Assembly (NCBI GenBank): GCA_002633005.1
Contig: NMRA01000301.1
Location: 337,202-401,201, forward strand
Length of the DNA: 64,000 nt
Source: Phoronis australis
Taxonomy: Eukaryota; Phoronida; Phoronidae
Reading direction: 5' to 3'
Shown: in pieces, positions 33,201 to 48,200 of the stretch
Numbering within the stretch: the first letter of the stretch is position 1
How the letters are laid out: each line of letters opens with the position of its first letter
Translations under genes and position numbers: made by a program
Notes under the pieces: generated by a model
Told to the model about the DNA's origin: nothing
Database searches by the model: none
What the model saw: only the letters and a program-made list of their open reading frames with translations

Positions 33201-36200
33201 TCATTATTTTGTTCAAGGTCGGAGCTTGTTCCAAATTCCAGGGCCATCCCAAATTGAAGAATCACTGAAAAATTAACAAAATTACCCACTCTGTAGATTG
33301 AAAACAATTGTCCAAAATTTGGGAACTATGGTTAATGCCAAAATCATCCTCGTCCCAATTTCCAAAATCAAGGACATACAATTTTGCAGGAGATTCCATG
33401 TCCCAAATTCTAGATACCTCAAATTTTAAAATTTTTACCATACTGTGGTCGAACCTTCAAATCTGATGTTAGGTGTCCACCAACACCACATCCTGGGATC
33501 GTACCATGTGACTGAACCCAACAGTGTCATATGCTGGAGCCATAGTTGTCATAGCAGGACTCTAGAAACAATGTGGCCGGGATAAATGCCTGAACCGTTG
33601 GGTTAGAAACAAGTTCCTTTCAAGCAGAAAGTACAGACCAAAACAAGACAATGCACACATCAGGTGTATACTTTCCAGTGGAAGGTCTGTGCTTTGTATT
33701 TCATGACCAATCCTGTAGCAGTCAACACTTCTTGGATAATCAAAGTGTGATTTTCTATGTTTTTCCAGAGACTTAGCAGCCCGGAACTGCCTGGTTGGAG
33801 ACAACTTCCTGATCAAGGTGGCAGACTTTGGTCTGGCGCGGCTGATGAAGGATGAGACGTACACGGCCCATGCTGGGGCCAAGTTCCCAATCAAGTGGAC
33901 CAGTCCAGAGGGTTTAGCCTTTAATAAGTTCTCTAGCAAGTCAGATGTCTGGGGTGAGTACAGAGAGGTGGTCATTGACAGGTTATACAGCAACACTGGT
34001 ACACTAGGATTACGCTACATCAAACCCTACTTATAGCATTTGTTTGCCATTCCGGAAATCCGAATTTTTTTCTTAAATGTAAAACACCTTTTCTATGCTT
34101 TGTTTTTAATGAACACTGATGCAGTCAATGTCTGCGGGAACCAAATTCGGTGTCCCAGTGGGTATGTTCACCAACTTTACAGCAAATGAGCACATACGAA
34201 TCTAAAAATAGATCATGCGCAAACTCTTTGGTTTCATAGAGTGCCTTTGGTAGGTCGCGGGAGGTTCATTGTAATGAGGATGGTCTGTATATAGTAAATT
34301 CTGTTAGACAGTCGTGTTGTGTGGGGTATGTTGATAAGGGCTTGCATTTGATAATTTCTTACTGTTTTATTTTCAAGTAGTCCTAAGTCCGGTCTTAAAC
34401 AAGTTTTTCTGTTTCAAGTTGGATGTGTGTGTAGTAAGCATGGGGTGATCAGTTCACCACTAAGTGTGATGTGTTGCTACGTTATGAGAAACTGGTAGAC
34501 AGTGGATATATCTTAATATGAAATGTGATGACATGAAACATGTGACATTCATCGATGCTAGGAAATGTTCTCAGATGCCAACTATTTATTGAGCCTGCTG
34601 TGCAACTTTTTGAATGGCTTAAGGAATGTTTGGCAAGTTTCCAATGTTGCAGTATAATTGTCTTCAGAAAGTTGAATTCATATTTTTTAACTCTTGAATT
34701 TATTTCTAGCCTTTGGGGTGCTACTGTGGGAACTAGCCACATATGGCATGTCCCCCTATCCTGGAGTGGACTTGACAGACGTCTACCATCTCCTACAAAA
34801 GGGTTACCGCATGGAGCAGCCTTCTGGTTGTCCAACCAACGTGTTCCACCTCATGCTCAAATGTAAGTGTTCAGTGCGTCTTGGTAGGGTATATAGTATG
34901 GAATGGGCTTGTAGAATGCCCCCTTTATAGAGTATAGACTTGTTCTGTGCCCCCTTTTCAGGAATGGCAGCGCTCGATTTGGCGATCTGGGAAATATCTC
35001 AAGTCGCCACAAAGTCACCGTCGTGAGTATCTAAGTCTGACAATAAACTCGTTTCAAAGTTTGTGTTGCAGACCTGTTTACCCTAACGGATTGACCGTAA
35101 TTTTTACTGAATGTGTGCCTTTTTACGGTATTACTGAAGGCTTAGTTTTTTACAGCTCCTGACTTTTTGTTTACTACTGTTTACTTATGACGGCCTTCGG
35201 CTTTAACCAAAGCTATTTGCGATACTCAGCTTGACTGACATCACGTGGGAAAATCTGGTTGGTTCCGTCAGTAAATGGACCAATCAAAGCGCAAGCTTCT
35301 CGATGTAACCGGGATCGTAATTCATTGTTTACGTGGGTTGACATATTGTTTTGATCGATTTAGGAAAACCTGTTATGAATTAAGTGATGAGCAAAAGGAG
35401 TTTGATGTAGTCAATGCCAGATGTAAAGAAAGCTAGAGTTGGACCGCATTGCCGCCACAAATACATGCAGATTTAAATACATGCAGATTTGGCGATGTTT
35501 TGGGCCATCAAAAGGCCCTTCCCCATACAGTTAACTACAATCGACAATGATCGAAGCTTCAAATTCTATAACCAATACCCGCGAGAGTATACCGGAAAGC
35601 TTTTCACCACTTGGTGATAAAGATATAAACTTAAAGAATGCGAGGAAAATTTTTGTCAGTATGTTAGTACTAATAAAATCTAATTCCCTGACACGTTTAG
35701 ATAGCCGCAAACAGTCTTACCAGTTATATTTTGCCTCTTTTTACCTTCCACTAACAACAAGGAATTGAATCGTCTACCATCTTGTGAGCTCAGTTTTTTA
35801 CTTAATAACGTCATGTAGTGACCCGAACACCAGTCAGTGAGCCCAGTGAATGCTTTAATCCATGAGTTCACCCGTCCGGTAGGTTAAAAATTGCAAATGG
35901 CAGTGACAAGCAAAAAGTAAAAAGATGATACTTTCAGCAAATAAGTTCTTTCGAAGAGCTCGATTTCCGTACAATTATACTCGCCGTATTATTTATTAAG
36001 ATAAATGCGTTCACGCGATTGCAATTTCAACATATCCGGGTTAATGTTTGAGGTGCAATGTGAGTATGATGTGTATGGCTTTTGTTGCTACACTTTCACT
36101 GCACGGACATCCAATCGTTTTACTATTTAAGGGTTACAGACTGTGAATCCCGAAGTTACATGTAAGTGTGAGTGTTCACATCAGCTTCGGAGTGTTATAG

Positions 36201-39200
36201 TTCAGCAAATTTATTTTCACCTTTTGCAAATATAGACAATGCGCTCTCATCTGGGTGTGTTATACGAAACTTTCAGTGATTTTTATTATTTTTTATGGAA
36301 AGAATCTACAAATTAAAACAGTGCTTATGTTGCAAAAAATAATAAATATAAGAACAAATAACAACTATTTACTAGTTACCGCCTGCTGTTGACAAACATA
36401 GTGACACCTGCCGATAACTCTGATTGCATTGATGTTGATGCTCTCGTTATACCGAAGTGTCAATGCTTTGCTGTTAAATCCACCTCTTCAGAGTTAACTA
36501 ACACTGTTAACTTTGGTGAAAGACCGAAGTCAAATGTTCCCACTGACATCAGAAAATATGTTAATCTAAAGGGCTTTTCCAGAACAACTAGTATTAGGGG
36601 TCATTTTGATTTACTGGGAAACACTACATTCCTGCTATACGGAATACATAGGGGTAAATAGAACAAAATAAAACGGTTATCTATGGTGTACAAGGGCCCC
36701 AGCATGTGGACTAGTTACAACTCCAACCCCAGAATGCTATTCTGTCGGCTTAATGTCGGTTTGTACCACTTTATAAATTCAAGCATCTTTTATTATCTTT
36801 ACTGGCAGCCTATTCAAGGTTACACATTCAGCTTGATGCTGGTAATGTTGTACATGAGTTGTGCTGTCCAACATGAACGGGTCGTAAGGTATGTTTGTTT
36901 TCATTGCCAATGGGTAAGAAAACGGAGATTGTTTGGTTACCTAGCATGCTTGAGACAGTCATCTTGAATTATATTACTGACCAGAAAGCTTTTTTAAACT
37001 TGGTTGCCAAAAGACTGCAGTGTTGCTAAAGGTGACGGGTCCAATGAGGTGTTTCAAGATTTTTGACTAGCCTGGTTTTTAAGGTAACCTAAAGATGGTT
37101 AGTAAGCAATAAAGGAAATTCAAACATGGAGAAAAATGTCATATAAGTTGACAGACTATTGAGCTTGGCTTTACTGTAATTTGGATCATGAAAACTGCTG
37201 TTTCAGGTTGGCAGTGGGAACCCAAAGACCGGCCGTCTTTTAGCGACATTTTGGAAGAACTGGAGAATATGTTCTCAGATTCCAGCGTCACTGAAGGTAG
37301 TGTAACGTCACTGTACTGTGCCAGATATCATCATTAGTTACAAGATTTTAGATAAGAATAGAAATTACTGAGCAATTTTACGGGTGTTTTCTCCTCAGAT
37401 TTCTCCTAATCTTGTGTAAAGTTAATTAAACGTCTATCATTCTCATCAACTTCACATTTCTCAAACACAAAACAGTGCCTGTTGATCTTAGATAAGATTG
37501 TCGTCGCCATAAACAGTGCAACTCGCAACAACAGGGTTTGGAATTTTTCTCTTTTAAGAAGATTTCCCTGTTTTCATTTTGATTTCCTCTTATTTGGTGT
37601 CATGTTTCATCTTTTTTATTTCTTTTTATCGTTATTTGCATCTTATTCTTGCAAAAACGTTTATGTCAGTTACATTTTTCAACAAAAAAATGTCTTTGTG
37701 GAACAATACATCACCTGGAACTTTTTCCTCTTTTTGTCATTGGTCTTTCCAAGCCCTGCAACATAGAATTTTTTGTCTGGTACTGACACTCACAGCTAGT
37801 TTCATTGCTGGATCCTTACATATCATATGTTATTTTCTGTTTGGTTTCGAACCAAGGGATTTCATTTGTTGTATAGAAGCAAACGTTTCTGACATTTTTA
37901 AGTAGTACAATTGGTCTGTTGTTTTTGAGCATGCGTGGGAGTCATGTGGAGTGACTTCTCAATCACAGTATGACTGATCACCGACATTGAAAATACTAAA
38001 AGCTGTTCATAATCACTGATATCACCGATTTGACCACTTGACAGAGGATGATTTTAACTTGAGTTTGTAGTTGACACAAGATGGTAGCCGTAACATAGTA
38101 GCATTATTTGTGATTGAATGTCAGACAAACACATAGCAAGCAGCTGCTTCCAGATATTTGCTCTTGGGTGAATGTCAAAATACACAGTATTGAAAAATGC
38201 TTTTCTGGGTTGTGACAAAATGCTTGGTAATTGTCTGTCTGAGCAGTCTTGTTTGTTTTTACTCACAGTGCCAGTTTGCACATGGACAGTAGGGTACATT
38301 GCAAGACAACGGTGACTGGTCATGAGAGACACCTGTTGGTTGTACATGCTAGCTATGCTGAGTGACTTTGTGTGATAAGTTTTCCACACAAAATTTACCA
38401 GTGTGTAATTGGGCCATCAGAAGTAAACCATGACCATTAGAAGTCAAATATAACCATCATAAAGAAGTCAAATATAACCATCAGAAGTCAAATTTGACCA
38501 GACACTGTTGGCTCCTGATAGTCTCTACTGTCTGTTTTTCTGGCCTATCACTTGCCATAAAACTTCTAATAAAAGCTGCGATTACAAAGGACGTTCTCTG
38601 ATAGAAGCTGGGGAATTGGGCTTGTTGAAATTAATATGTGCTGATATTTGATAGCCACTGACAGTTTTGGCCATAACAATTTTTTGTCATGCCTTTGACA
38701 AATGTAAATTCTGTGTGTGTGGTAAATGTCAGTTCTCATCTGAACCACATGTGAAATTAACAAATGCCTGGTTTTCTGTATGCTTATGGCATAAGGTTTT
38801 TCCTCACTATTTTAAATCTCAACTTGTCTCCCATGCTCAGAAGTTGCCAAAGAGCTCAAGCGCCGGAGTGACCCATGCGAAAATGGCGTGCCTGGGCTTC
38901 CAGCAAAAACCAGATCAACAACCAATCAGCAGAGAGGTAATGTCCAATTACCATTAATCCTTTGTTCTCTCACTAAGTGATGCTGTGGTATGCAGTGGCC
39001 TTTTTAGAACTAAATATTGTAGCTTTGTTGCAAGGAATAGGTATGAAGACTGAAGCATGTAAGTGACTTTAATTCAGGTACAAAATTGGTTTGGTGAATT
39101 GGGTGTTATAACAATGCAAAGTTGTGTTGGCAACCATGTGTTTGGAAGATTGTGGTTGTGTGGAAGGAAGTTTATTGTCCTTACAAATATGTTTTTGATC

Positions 39201-42200
39201 AAAAACAACCCCTACATGTTGGTATAATGCAACACCTGTAATCATATAAGTGGACCCTTGCCCTTTTCACTGTAATTACTGACCATCAAAACCTCTTTAA
39301 ATCATTCGCCATTGTGATCTGCATGGTTAGAGTGCCAGTAAATCAACCTCTGTCACGAAAGACTAACTGATGATTTAGACCACTTACCATTATGAAATTG
39401 ACCTTAAATTGAGCTCACTGTTTGGCCTCGAAGGAACGGTCAGATAATTTGTGATTGAGATTAGGCTTCACTAGTTGGCTTGTCACAGCGGCATGTCATT
39501 TTCAGTGGCCAGCAAGGTCTCAATGAATAACAGTTTGAACAGTTTGCCGGCTTTTTGCAATCCCAGTGATCACTTCTCGTCGCAGTACGGTACAAGTCGA
39601 GATCAGTTTCATAATGGTAAGATGTCTAAATCATCTAAAGCTCACTTCTTGTATGGAATGCAGGTTTCTAGCTGCTTTAGCAGTGAAGGTTGAAGTGTGG
39701 TGGCATTGTGGGTACTTGTTAAAACAGTGAGTGTTGCTCTGCTCATAGCCACTTAAACTACTTAATCTGAGTGACTGCTATAAGAAGTAGCTGCCACGCA
39801 TTTCCATGAAACCAAATGAAGCGCTAGTTGTGATTGGTTGCCACAAGGAGTAATTAGATGAAACGCTAGATATGATTGGTTGCAACAAAAATTGTTAAGG
39901 TCATTAGCTCTTGGTGTGTACATGTAGTTTGTTGCTTTAAGGTTTTAACACGTAACAGACCACTTCCTGCAAACCACTTCATGTTACACTACATTCAAAG
40001 AGCATATTCACTTTGACAGGTTGTGCTTTCAAGAATTTTCGTTCTGAACATATTTAAAGTTTGCTGCGAGGGAAAATGAGCAATATCTGAAATAGCTTTG
40101 TGTTGTGTTAAGGGTAATTCTATTTGTGTTGTGTTAAGGGTAATTCTGTTTGTGTTTTGTGAAGGGTAATTCTATTTCAGATTTTCAAAAAAATTCATGT
40201 CACTGTCTCCCATATTCTCTTCAAACTTGTTGAAGTCATTAGACACTACAAGGTTTACACAAATCAGTTTTTTGCAATTAGCCAACTAATTAGTGATTTA
40301 TGGCTTAAAGAAGTTTGTGCTAATTAGCGTGCCTGTCAGTCTTAACTATGTGACTGTTCTCTCTGGTTTGTGGCTGTATGATTAAAATTTGTCAACGTTT
40401 CGTGGAGATGTTGTCAATCGTTAAAGTAAGAGAACCCCATTTGGTACTGAGAAAACATTAATGGTGATCCTTATTTTGTCATAAACCTGTTTTTGATAGA
40501 AATAAGAATATAGTCAATGGACTTTGCCATATAGGTTTTTACAAGCAGCCAAGTGTCCAGAGTGAATGTGTGACTAAGGTTTAACAAACAAATCCTAAAT
40601 CATCTTCATGACACATTTTTGTGTTTTCATTGCTCTGTTCCTTTCGCTAGGTTTGATGATTTTGATCTTCATTTTTCACTCGTCCAAATGTGTAGTCCTT
40701 TGAATTCTACCATTGTACTAGGTAACTTTTCAAAGTTATTTTTAGTCCTTTTTATTGTTGCATGTATTTTGAAAAATGTTTTTTCACACATTGCTGGTTC
40801 ATCACTGAGTTGTTAAAATATTTCACTTGCTTTCCCATCTTCATGCACACGATACCTTTCAAGCTCACTACATCTCCTCCCCCTCTAATTTCTCATCCCT
40901 TGTCTCACTGTTTGCAGGTCCCAAGAACGATGTGTTACAATAACCCATATATCCATGGTAACGATCACTTCTAGTCGCAATGCGGTCATCATGTTTAACC
41001 GAACTCTCTGCACAAAATACATCACTGCAGTTGTTTTCAAAATCAAGTTTGAATTTTCAAAATAGTGCATTGTCTTATACCTTCTCCTTAATGCAAAAGA
41101 AGACTCAATCATTTGTTGTATCAGCTTGATCATGGGAAATTTGATTGGCCAACAACATACTTTTACCTTCTAAATTCAGGGAGTTCGGTCACAGGTGGCT
41201 GCCATTTTGTCATGTAAATCCCAAATGTGCACTCAGAGCTTTTTCACGCAGGAAAAGCGTCACGAACGCTTGCCGCTGATTGGCCATTTATATTTAGTTT
41301 GCATGTTCTGCAACTATATTTATGACTTACTATTTTATTTTTCCATGTTTTCGTCAATACCATTTGTGCGCAAACGTTAGTCGTATAGCTGTCCAAGCAT
41401 GTGTTAGAGTTTCTGTTTGAATACGAAAATCTTTTAGACGCAAGGTGTGTAATATAACAGACTTGTGATGTTTTGTTCTACTGCAAGCATCTTGTGATTT
41501 ACATTCTTGGCTGTCTTTTGTTGGCTTTTAACTGCTTCTATTTTGTAAGGGATGTGCGTGTTGGCTAAATTTAGAGAATACTAGCTATAGAAGTCGATAG
41601 AAGTTTGTAGACACGTGCACATGTTATTGACTGTGTTGTTGTGCTTCTGTCTCGTTTAGTAGAAGTTTGCCTTTTAGTTTGAACGTTTGAAACAATGGCT
41701 CTGGCCAAGCACTGAATCTTGTGAAAAGCATGTGCTCTTTGAAGTTTAAAGGGACATTGTTGGTTTCACAGCTGGAAGATGTTTTGTGGTTATTGTTAGA
41801 TGGGATAAACCTCGTGAAGTCAGCTTTGAGCGGAGTTGTAAAACAACAAAATCCGTGATACTTCGCGTTTTAGAAATGGCCAATTCTCAACATTGGCTGT
41901 CGGACATTCACTGAAATCAAGGTCGTTGACTTAACCAGTTGAATATGCTTAAAATACTTTAGGCATTTATCGAGTGAGATTTTTTCAACAAGAAAAGCAT
42001 TTAGCAGGGATTGCAAGCTAGATTCCATGCTGGTGCTGATATCAGAAAATCATTTTTGTCTTGCGTATAATGTCCCTTTATTTGTCTAGGTCATCAGACG
42101 AGAGTTTCTGATTTGAAAGAATAGTTGTATTTAACTGTGATGTCAATGCACATCAAAAGCAAGAGTACTGTGAATGAAACTTTCTTTTGCAGGTTGCAAA

Positions 42201-45200
42201 ATCAAACTTATTGTGTAAACATCCTTAGATTTTTGGGAGGCACCTGTTTTGCTTATGTCAATTTTTTCTTAGTAGAGGTGCCCTGCCCAAAGGGTCCGAA
42301 GCATTATTTTGCTTAGTGGAGCCGTCGGCTCTTGGCCACTGTCAACAGCAAAAGTGTTGTTTTTGGAGTCATTACGTTGACCTTTGTAACAGAAGTTGGC
42401 CAGTAGTTTTCTATCCATACATTGTCTTGGTGATTGAGGTTGGTCATAAGTTGTCTCCCTCAACAATATCGTGGTTACGTAACAGGGAACTTTTGATTAT
42501 GGTGTTCTCCAGAGTAATGAGAACACAAATTTTAAAGTGACTTCCGATTGATCCCAACTCAGATTTGGTAGACAGAAATTCAACTACTACATAGTGGTTC
42601 AACTGCTAAATCCCTCCAGATTCCAGAAATCAGGTGAAAAGTAGGTGTCGATCAGCCAGATTTTTCACAAATCCAAAGAGTCTGAAGGGCACCTGAATTT
42701 CTTGCTAAATTTCATCGTCCCACTTGCAAGCAGTAAAGGTTTAAGAAAAGCCACGGCTGAGCTATAAGTGGGTGGCAATATTTTACTCTATAACAGATTC
42801 AAAAATGGAGGAAATGCTATTGGTAGCCTTCCAATGCAGCACACAACTTGAAATGCCCAGCCAGCTCGACAGGCACCAATTTTTAATGAAATTGGGGGAG
42901 GTAAACTGAACCATGGCTCAAAAAACGATTGAGTGCCACCTTATTAACAGAGGTAGGTCAGTAGCTGTCCCCTTGCATAATTTTGGTAATTGGGGTTACC
43001 AGTTGTTGGCCCATTGCTCTTGCTTATTATCAGCTCACCAAGCGTTAGTTAGCTTCAGGCCCTCTGTCAAGCTGTTTAGCTTCAGGCCCCCTGTCTAGCT
43101 AGTTAGCTTCAGGCCCCCTGTCAAGCTAGTTAGTTAGCAAACACTGCTGTCCTGTTCTATTTGAAAATAGTTTCCCTGCGTGTTTTTGGAACGCAGCTGA
43201 CATTGCATCCAACTATAGTAAGTCATAAACATGGTTACAGTACATCACTGCCTCACCACTCTGCTTCTTTACATGTGCAGTTACCATCAGGTTGAATCTT
43301 GTTCTTGGTCCCTAGGTCGTTCCCTTTGCCACACTGTTTCACCCCTCCCATCTCTGTTTCCCCAACTCACTGTCTGCCTCCGCACCAAGGATTGTGGTGC
43401 ACATGGAAGTCTTAACTATTTTATTTAATCGAGTTCTTTTTATTATGCTTACTGTAGTACCAGCAATATAAGGCCATGGCTTAATTGGCCAAATATTGAG
43501 CTTTTTGAGAACACTTGAAAATGCAAATGACCTAGAATACAGTACCATGACATTCAAGTACTTTTTTTCAGATATAAGGCCTGTGCCAGTCTCCTTTTTT
43601 GTCAGTCTTTCATGACCGAAATGTTAAGAAGTGTCTAAAGATATTAAAATATTGCTTGCCCTCTCTGTCTAGGTGCTGTACAACGCAACCTTAGTGCAAA
43701 GCTGTATACTAGATACAAGTTTGCACCGATTTAGGTAAAAAAATGATCAAATAAAATCGGGCACAAAATTAGGGTCGTTAAAAACTACACTCTTCCTTGA
43801 GTAAATTGAATCATTTACCGGTGTTGGAAAAATTGACGTTACAGGGTTATTCTGCTGGTGCGATCTTTTGCGTCGGCTTTCGGCAACATGAAGTACTGTG
43901 CCACGTTTTGGCCAGTTTTTTTCCTCTATTCTTCAACCAATTGTTCTCTTCCACGAGATTGCGAACATGTCACAACAAATTATCAGAACTGGTTTCATTT
44001 TGTGACAAGTTTTTAGTATTAAATAATACCAGCAAACCAAATTTCAGAAAAAAATTGTGCTGCTGTAAAGCTGTCATCATCTCCCGAGAGATGTCGCAAC
44101 AGTTTAGGAAAATGCGCGTGCACATGTCACGAGGGTATTGTTTTCAAAACGACGACAGACTTTCTTTGTTTCAAAATGTGGAGAATTATGCAAGAAAATG
44201 ATATTTAATAGACCGTTAATTTGTCACTTAAACGACTGTAACGGACAAGGTGAGTGTTGGTTGACTCCCAGATTTTGCATGCACGCCCACCGGTCATTAG
44301 CTCTAAATGTTGATATAAGTTTCACAACGAAGTGATGAGCAGAACTACCCGGGCTGTGTGAAATTTCAGGGTCTAACGGAGCTCAACACACAGTGGTACC
44401 TTGCTGTATTTTGACGATAGTCTTCATACATTTAGCTAAGCTGCATAGTGCTGTTCAGGGTGTTCTCACATTGATTGCAAATAACCCATACCCAGCATTA
44501 CATTCAAGTAATGCCGTACTCTGCTACAAGACCATGCCCTCATATTCCTGGTAATACGATACTTTTTTACCCAGTAGTTATCAAGACTTCGTACAACTCC
44601 CCCTATTGCTTGAGAGCAGAATCATATGAAACAAGAACTCGAGGCAAGTTTAGTTGACTTCAAGCGTTTTCTGTTGACATTCTTGCAATATTATTCATTT
44701 GGGGATGTTGCAGTACCTGTGTTCACTGTATAGTGGTGAGGTGGAACAATGATTTGCATGGCTGATGTCAAATATAGTTGGATATATTTTCAGACAAATT
44801 ATTGTGCAGGGGTGCTTGATTTAACGCTGTTTCATTCATTTTTTGAAATTTATTCACAGTGTATCAGTATTGGTGAAAATTTTCACAGGAATGTTTGTAG
44901 AATGTTTGCCATGGCCACAGTATTACCGTTCTTGTCTGGGTAAGCGCTCGAACTCTTAAATTTCCAAATTTTCACTTTTCAACGCCATTGTTCAGCTTAT
45001 CACCCACCCCCAATTTCAATTCTTCCTTGCAAGTGCCCCTGGCTTCGTGAAACTGTCCTTGTCCTTGTGAAAATGCCCCTGACTGTGAAAGTGTTCCTGT
45101 CTGTTTGAAGGTGTCCATCTTTGAAAAACTGTCCTTGTCCTTATGAATGTGCCCCTGTCTTTGAAGGTGCTCTTGTCTTTGTGAAGGTGCCCCTTTTTGT

Positions 45201-48200
45201 GAAAGTGCCCCTGTCTTTAGGCCCTTTCATACTAATATCCATGCGTCAATGGTTTGGCCAGTTGTCGTCATTATGTACGGTTACCTTTGGTCCTGGATCA
45301 AAGTTAATGGCGTCAATGAACTTCGCAGTAAATAGATGGATTTAATAGTGGAGCGTCGATGCTGTGGTGCGGTATTAATGGTCAACTTCGGTCTCATCGA
45401 AGTTATCACCAGTGGCCACTGTTATCGTCAACAACTAAACGAGCAGTGTCGCTGCTAATAGTTGCTTATATTTTGCTTGAATAATCACCAATCGATTTAA
45501 AAAATGAGTTTTATGTCAATTGGCACATGTAAATGTTACCAAAGTGCCACATTGAAAAAATCTTAGCGTGCACGGGATGCATCAGTGATACCTTGCGATT
45601 ACTTCAAAGGAATGATCACCTACCATTTACTTCAATGATGTCAACTACAGAAGCTGGTATGAACGATTCAATTAGCTTCACAGTTTGCGTTGTCGTTCCA
45701 CTCATACCGGAGTTAAGTTAGTGTGAAATGGCCCATTTTGAAAATGCCCTTGTCTTTGTGAAAGTACCGCAGTCTTTATAAAAGTGCCCCTGTCTTTGTG
45801 AAAGTACCCCAGTCTTTATAAATGCGCCCTTATCTTTGTGAAAGCACCTCTGTTGCCACAAATGGTACACAATACCAATTCCCTTCATGATGGATCAACA
45901 GCAAAAATGGCTGGTAATAATTATTGTGTTGACAAAATTACAATTACACAAGTGCTTGGCCACCTTACTAAATATTCTGTTCATTTCCCTTTAGTTCATT
46001 CTTATCCGTAAAGGAAGGCTACTTTTGGCAGTCAATTTGCCTTCTACCCGTCTTATGACAGACAACTTGGGCTAATGTTTTTTTTTTTAATACTTTTGGC
46101 ATTCACTGTAGATCCTAAAAGGTTTGCACCTTTGAATGAAGAACGTTCACCGAGTTTCAGCGCCACCCTACCTTATTCGGTTGAACCTGTAGTCTTTTGT
46201 CCTACGTTTTATTTGAGTCTACTCCTGTATGCAAGTCAGTGAGATGAGTGTCTGCTTCCTTTGTTCAAGGTTGTGTGTTTGAGTACCATTGGGGCACAAT
46301 GCTATGCCCTTGAGTCAGGTCTCTAGCACCTCAGCTCGGTTTTAACTATGTATTAAAAAACATTAAAATGGTTCCAGGTGATCAGTGCAATGGGCCTGCG
46401 CACGTCCTATTAAATGCACCTGCTGGGATGAACCGGCAACTGCTGATTTTGGAGTTTCCTAAGCTGTTGTGGGTGTTGATTTGGAGAAGTGCACAATATT
46501 TGAAACAATTTCTTTTTCATGCAGTTTTATTAGAGTTAGGTGTTTGTGATCATATTTGCGGCCATTGCTGTGAGGTACTTGTTGAGCTTTAAGTTAAATT
46601 TTTTAATTTAAGAATTCTCTTCACGTTTTCAAGATTTTTGATGCATGATTTTATTTGTTTTGCTTCTTCATGCTGGCCAACAGTGTATTGAATTCATCTG
46701 GCTGCTTCTTCACAAGATCTTAGTCCTGTGTTTCTAATTTTAGTGGTAACCCCACCACCACTACCGCCACCTATGATCCATGAAGATGACGAAGACAATA
46801 CTAAGGCCACTCTACAGCTTGCTTCAGAAATACTCCACAAGAAATCTATGGCAAAGAAAAAGGCTCCGACGCCTCCGCAGCGAACAACATCATTCAGGAA
46901 TTTGGCTCGTCGTTCCCCTGTGGCTCAGTCACTGGAATCGCCAGGGAGTGATAGGGGAGACAACTATTCGGAGGAGAATTCAGGTGGTATGGAGGCAGCG
47001 ATTGACAAGCAGTTTGAGTTTCTCAACAACCGCAAAATGAGCGGGGACTCTGATCTCTCCAGTCAGATTAGCAGGTATAAGACACCATCGGGCATCACAG
47101 GTTTCGGCGACGGACTAGCCAAACCCAAGTCACGGACCAACTCTGGCGGAGGACATTATCCCAAAACAGCACTTCCATTACCCAGTCAAGCAATGTTGAT
47201 GCGGTCTCGGGGATCTGTACCTGTCATGGGTAAAGCTGTGGACTTGGAGACAGGTTTAGCAAACAAGGCTAAAAATGGGAAGTTCTCACAAAATACATTG
47301 GAAGTGAACAACATTGAGAAGTTGATAGACAGGTACGGTACAATCCCCAAAAGTGCTCAAATAGGATCGTATCTTGCCTCGCTCGAGTCGTCGCAGGTGG
47401 TGACTTCCCCGCTGAAATCCAGTGATGCTGTCGGTGGATCTGTGGAGAGTCCCAGAGGTGGCGCTCAGCTGACTGTAGATCAGTTGTCGCCAGAGATGGA
47501 GGAGCACAACGTGCGACCATCGTCTTTCAGACTGCCCAGTGAGCAAGACTGTAACATACCGCGTTCAAACTCTACACACGCTCCGCCAAGTAAGCCACCA
47601 TGGACAATATACCAAAGACAGAAATCAGATACCACGGCTATGGCAACGCGTTCAGCATCTGAACGTTCCGGTCATGAGTTGCCGGGTGTCGGTAAAGCAC
47701 CGAAACCCGTGCCTGCGCCTAGAAGGGAGTCTTCATTCTTGAGCCAGGAGAGAGAGGGAGCAAGTAGTGAATTTAATCATAAACATTCTAGTCCCAGCCG
47801 TGTTATTCGAAGGACGAGTCCTGTACAAAAACAGGACTTAAGATCAAGCTCACGTGAGCGGAGTGGGGCACGTAGCCCCGCCCACGATCGGCGTACGTCT
47901 AGCCCTGTGATGCGTTCTGGAAGTCCACACGCAACGCGACTTTCAGCGCACCGGGCTTCAAGCCCTCTATTAGACTCAGATAACAAACCTATCTTGTCAA
48001 ACAAACCGCTGTTAAAACCGAAACCAGTTCGGCCTAACTCTGACGGAGTTGAATGTGATATTATTGATGAGGCTAGAGGTGGTAACATTACAGAGGACTG
48101 TAGTGGTGTAGGTTTGATGCCTCTGAGTTTGAGTGAGCGAACGAGCTCGGACCAATCAGAGCCAAGAATAAGGCTGAACTCTGGGAGTAAGCCAAGTAAA

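Larger units (their letters stand above)
38937..46743. other. Largest Abl intron (7,807 bp)
   Basis: GT-AG, phase 1. It holds a candidate poison exon (40918-40957), a 27-bp repeat (43048-43131), a MITE (41748-42079) and a minisatellite split by another MITE (45000-45860). No other exon is required, because the exons on either side join in frame. Confidence 0.75.

Noticed and set aside
33562-33996. 144-residue minus-strand open frame
   Set aside because: It runs antisense over the catalytic-loop exon of Abl, has no domain signature, and is explained by the coding constraint of the other strand.
34962-35020. GAATGGCAGCG after a TTTTCAG, similar to the WQW exon start
   Set aside because: Translation diverges after WQ and the real exon with the full CWQW...RPSF motif is at 37207.
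39575-39618. Possible Abl exon before GTAAGA near 39619
   Set aside because: Neither acceptor choice keeps the phase-1 frame open; one meets a stop and the other changes the phase.
44150-44251. Possible Abl exon ending in CAAG|GTGAGT
   Set aside because: Open in one frame and with a good donor, but there is no polypyrimidine acceptor and the peptide resembles no Abl sequence.
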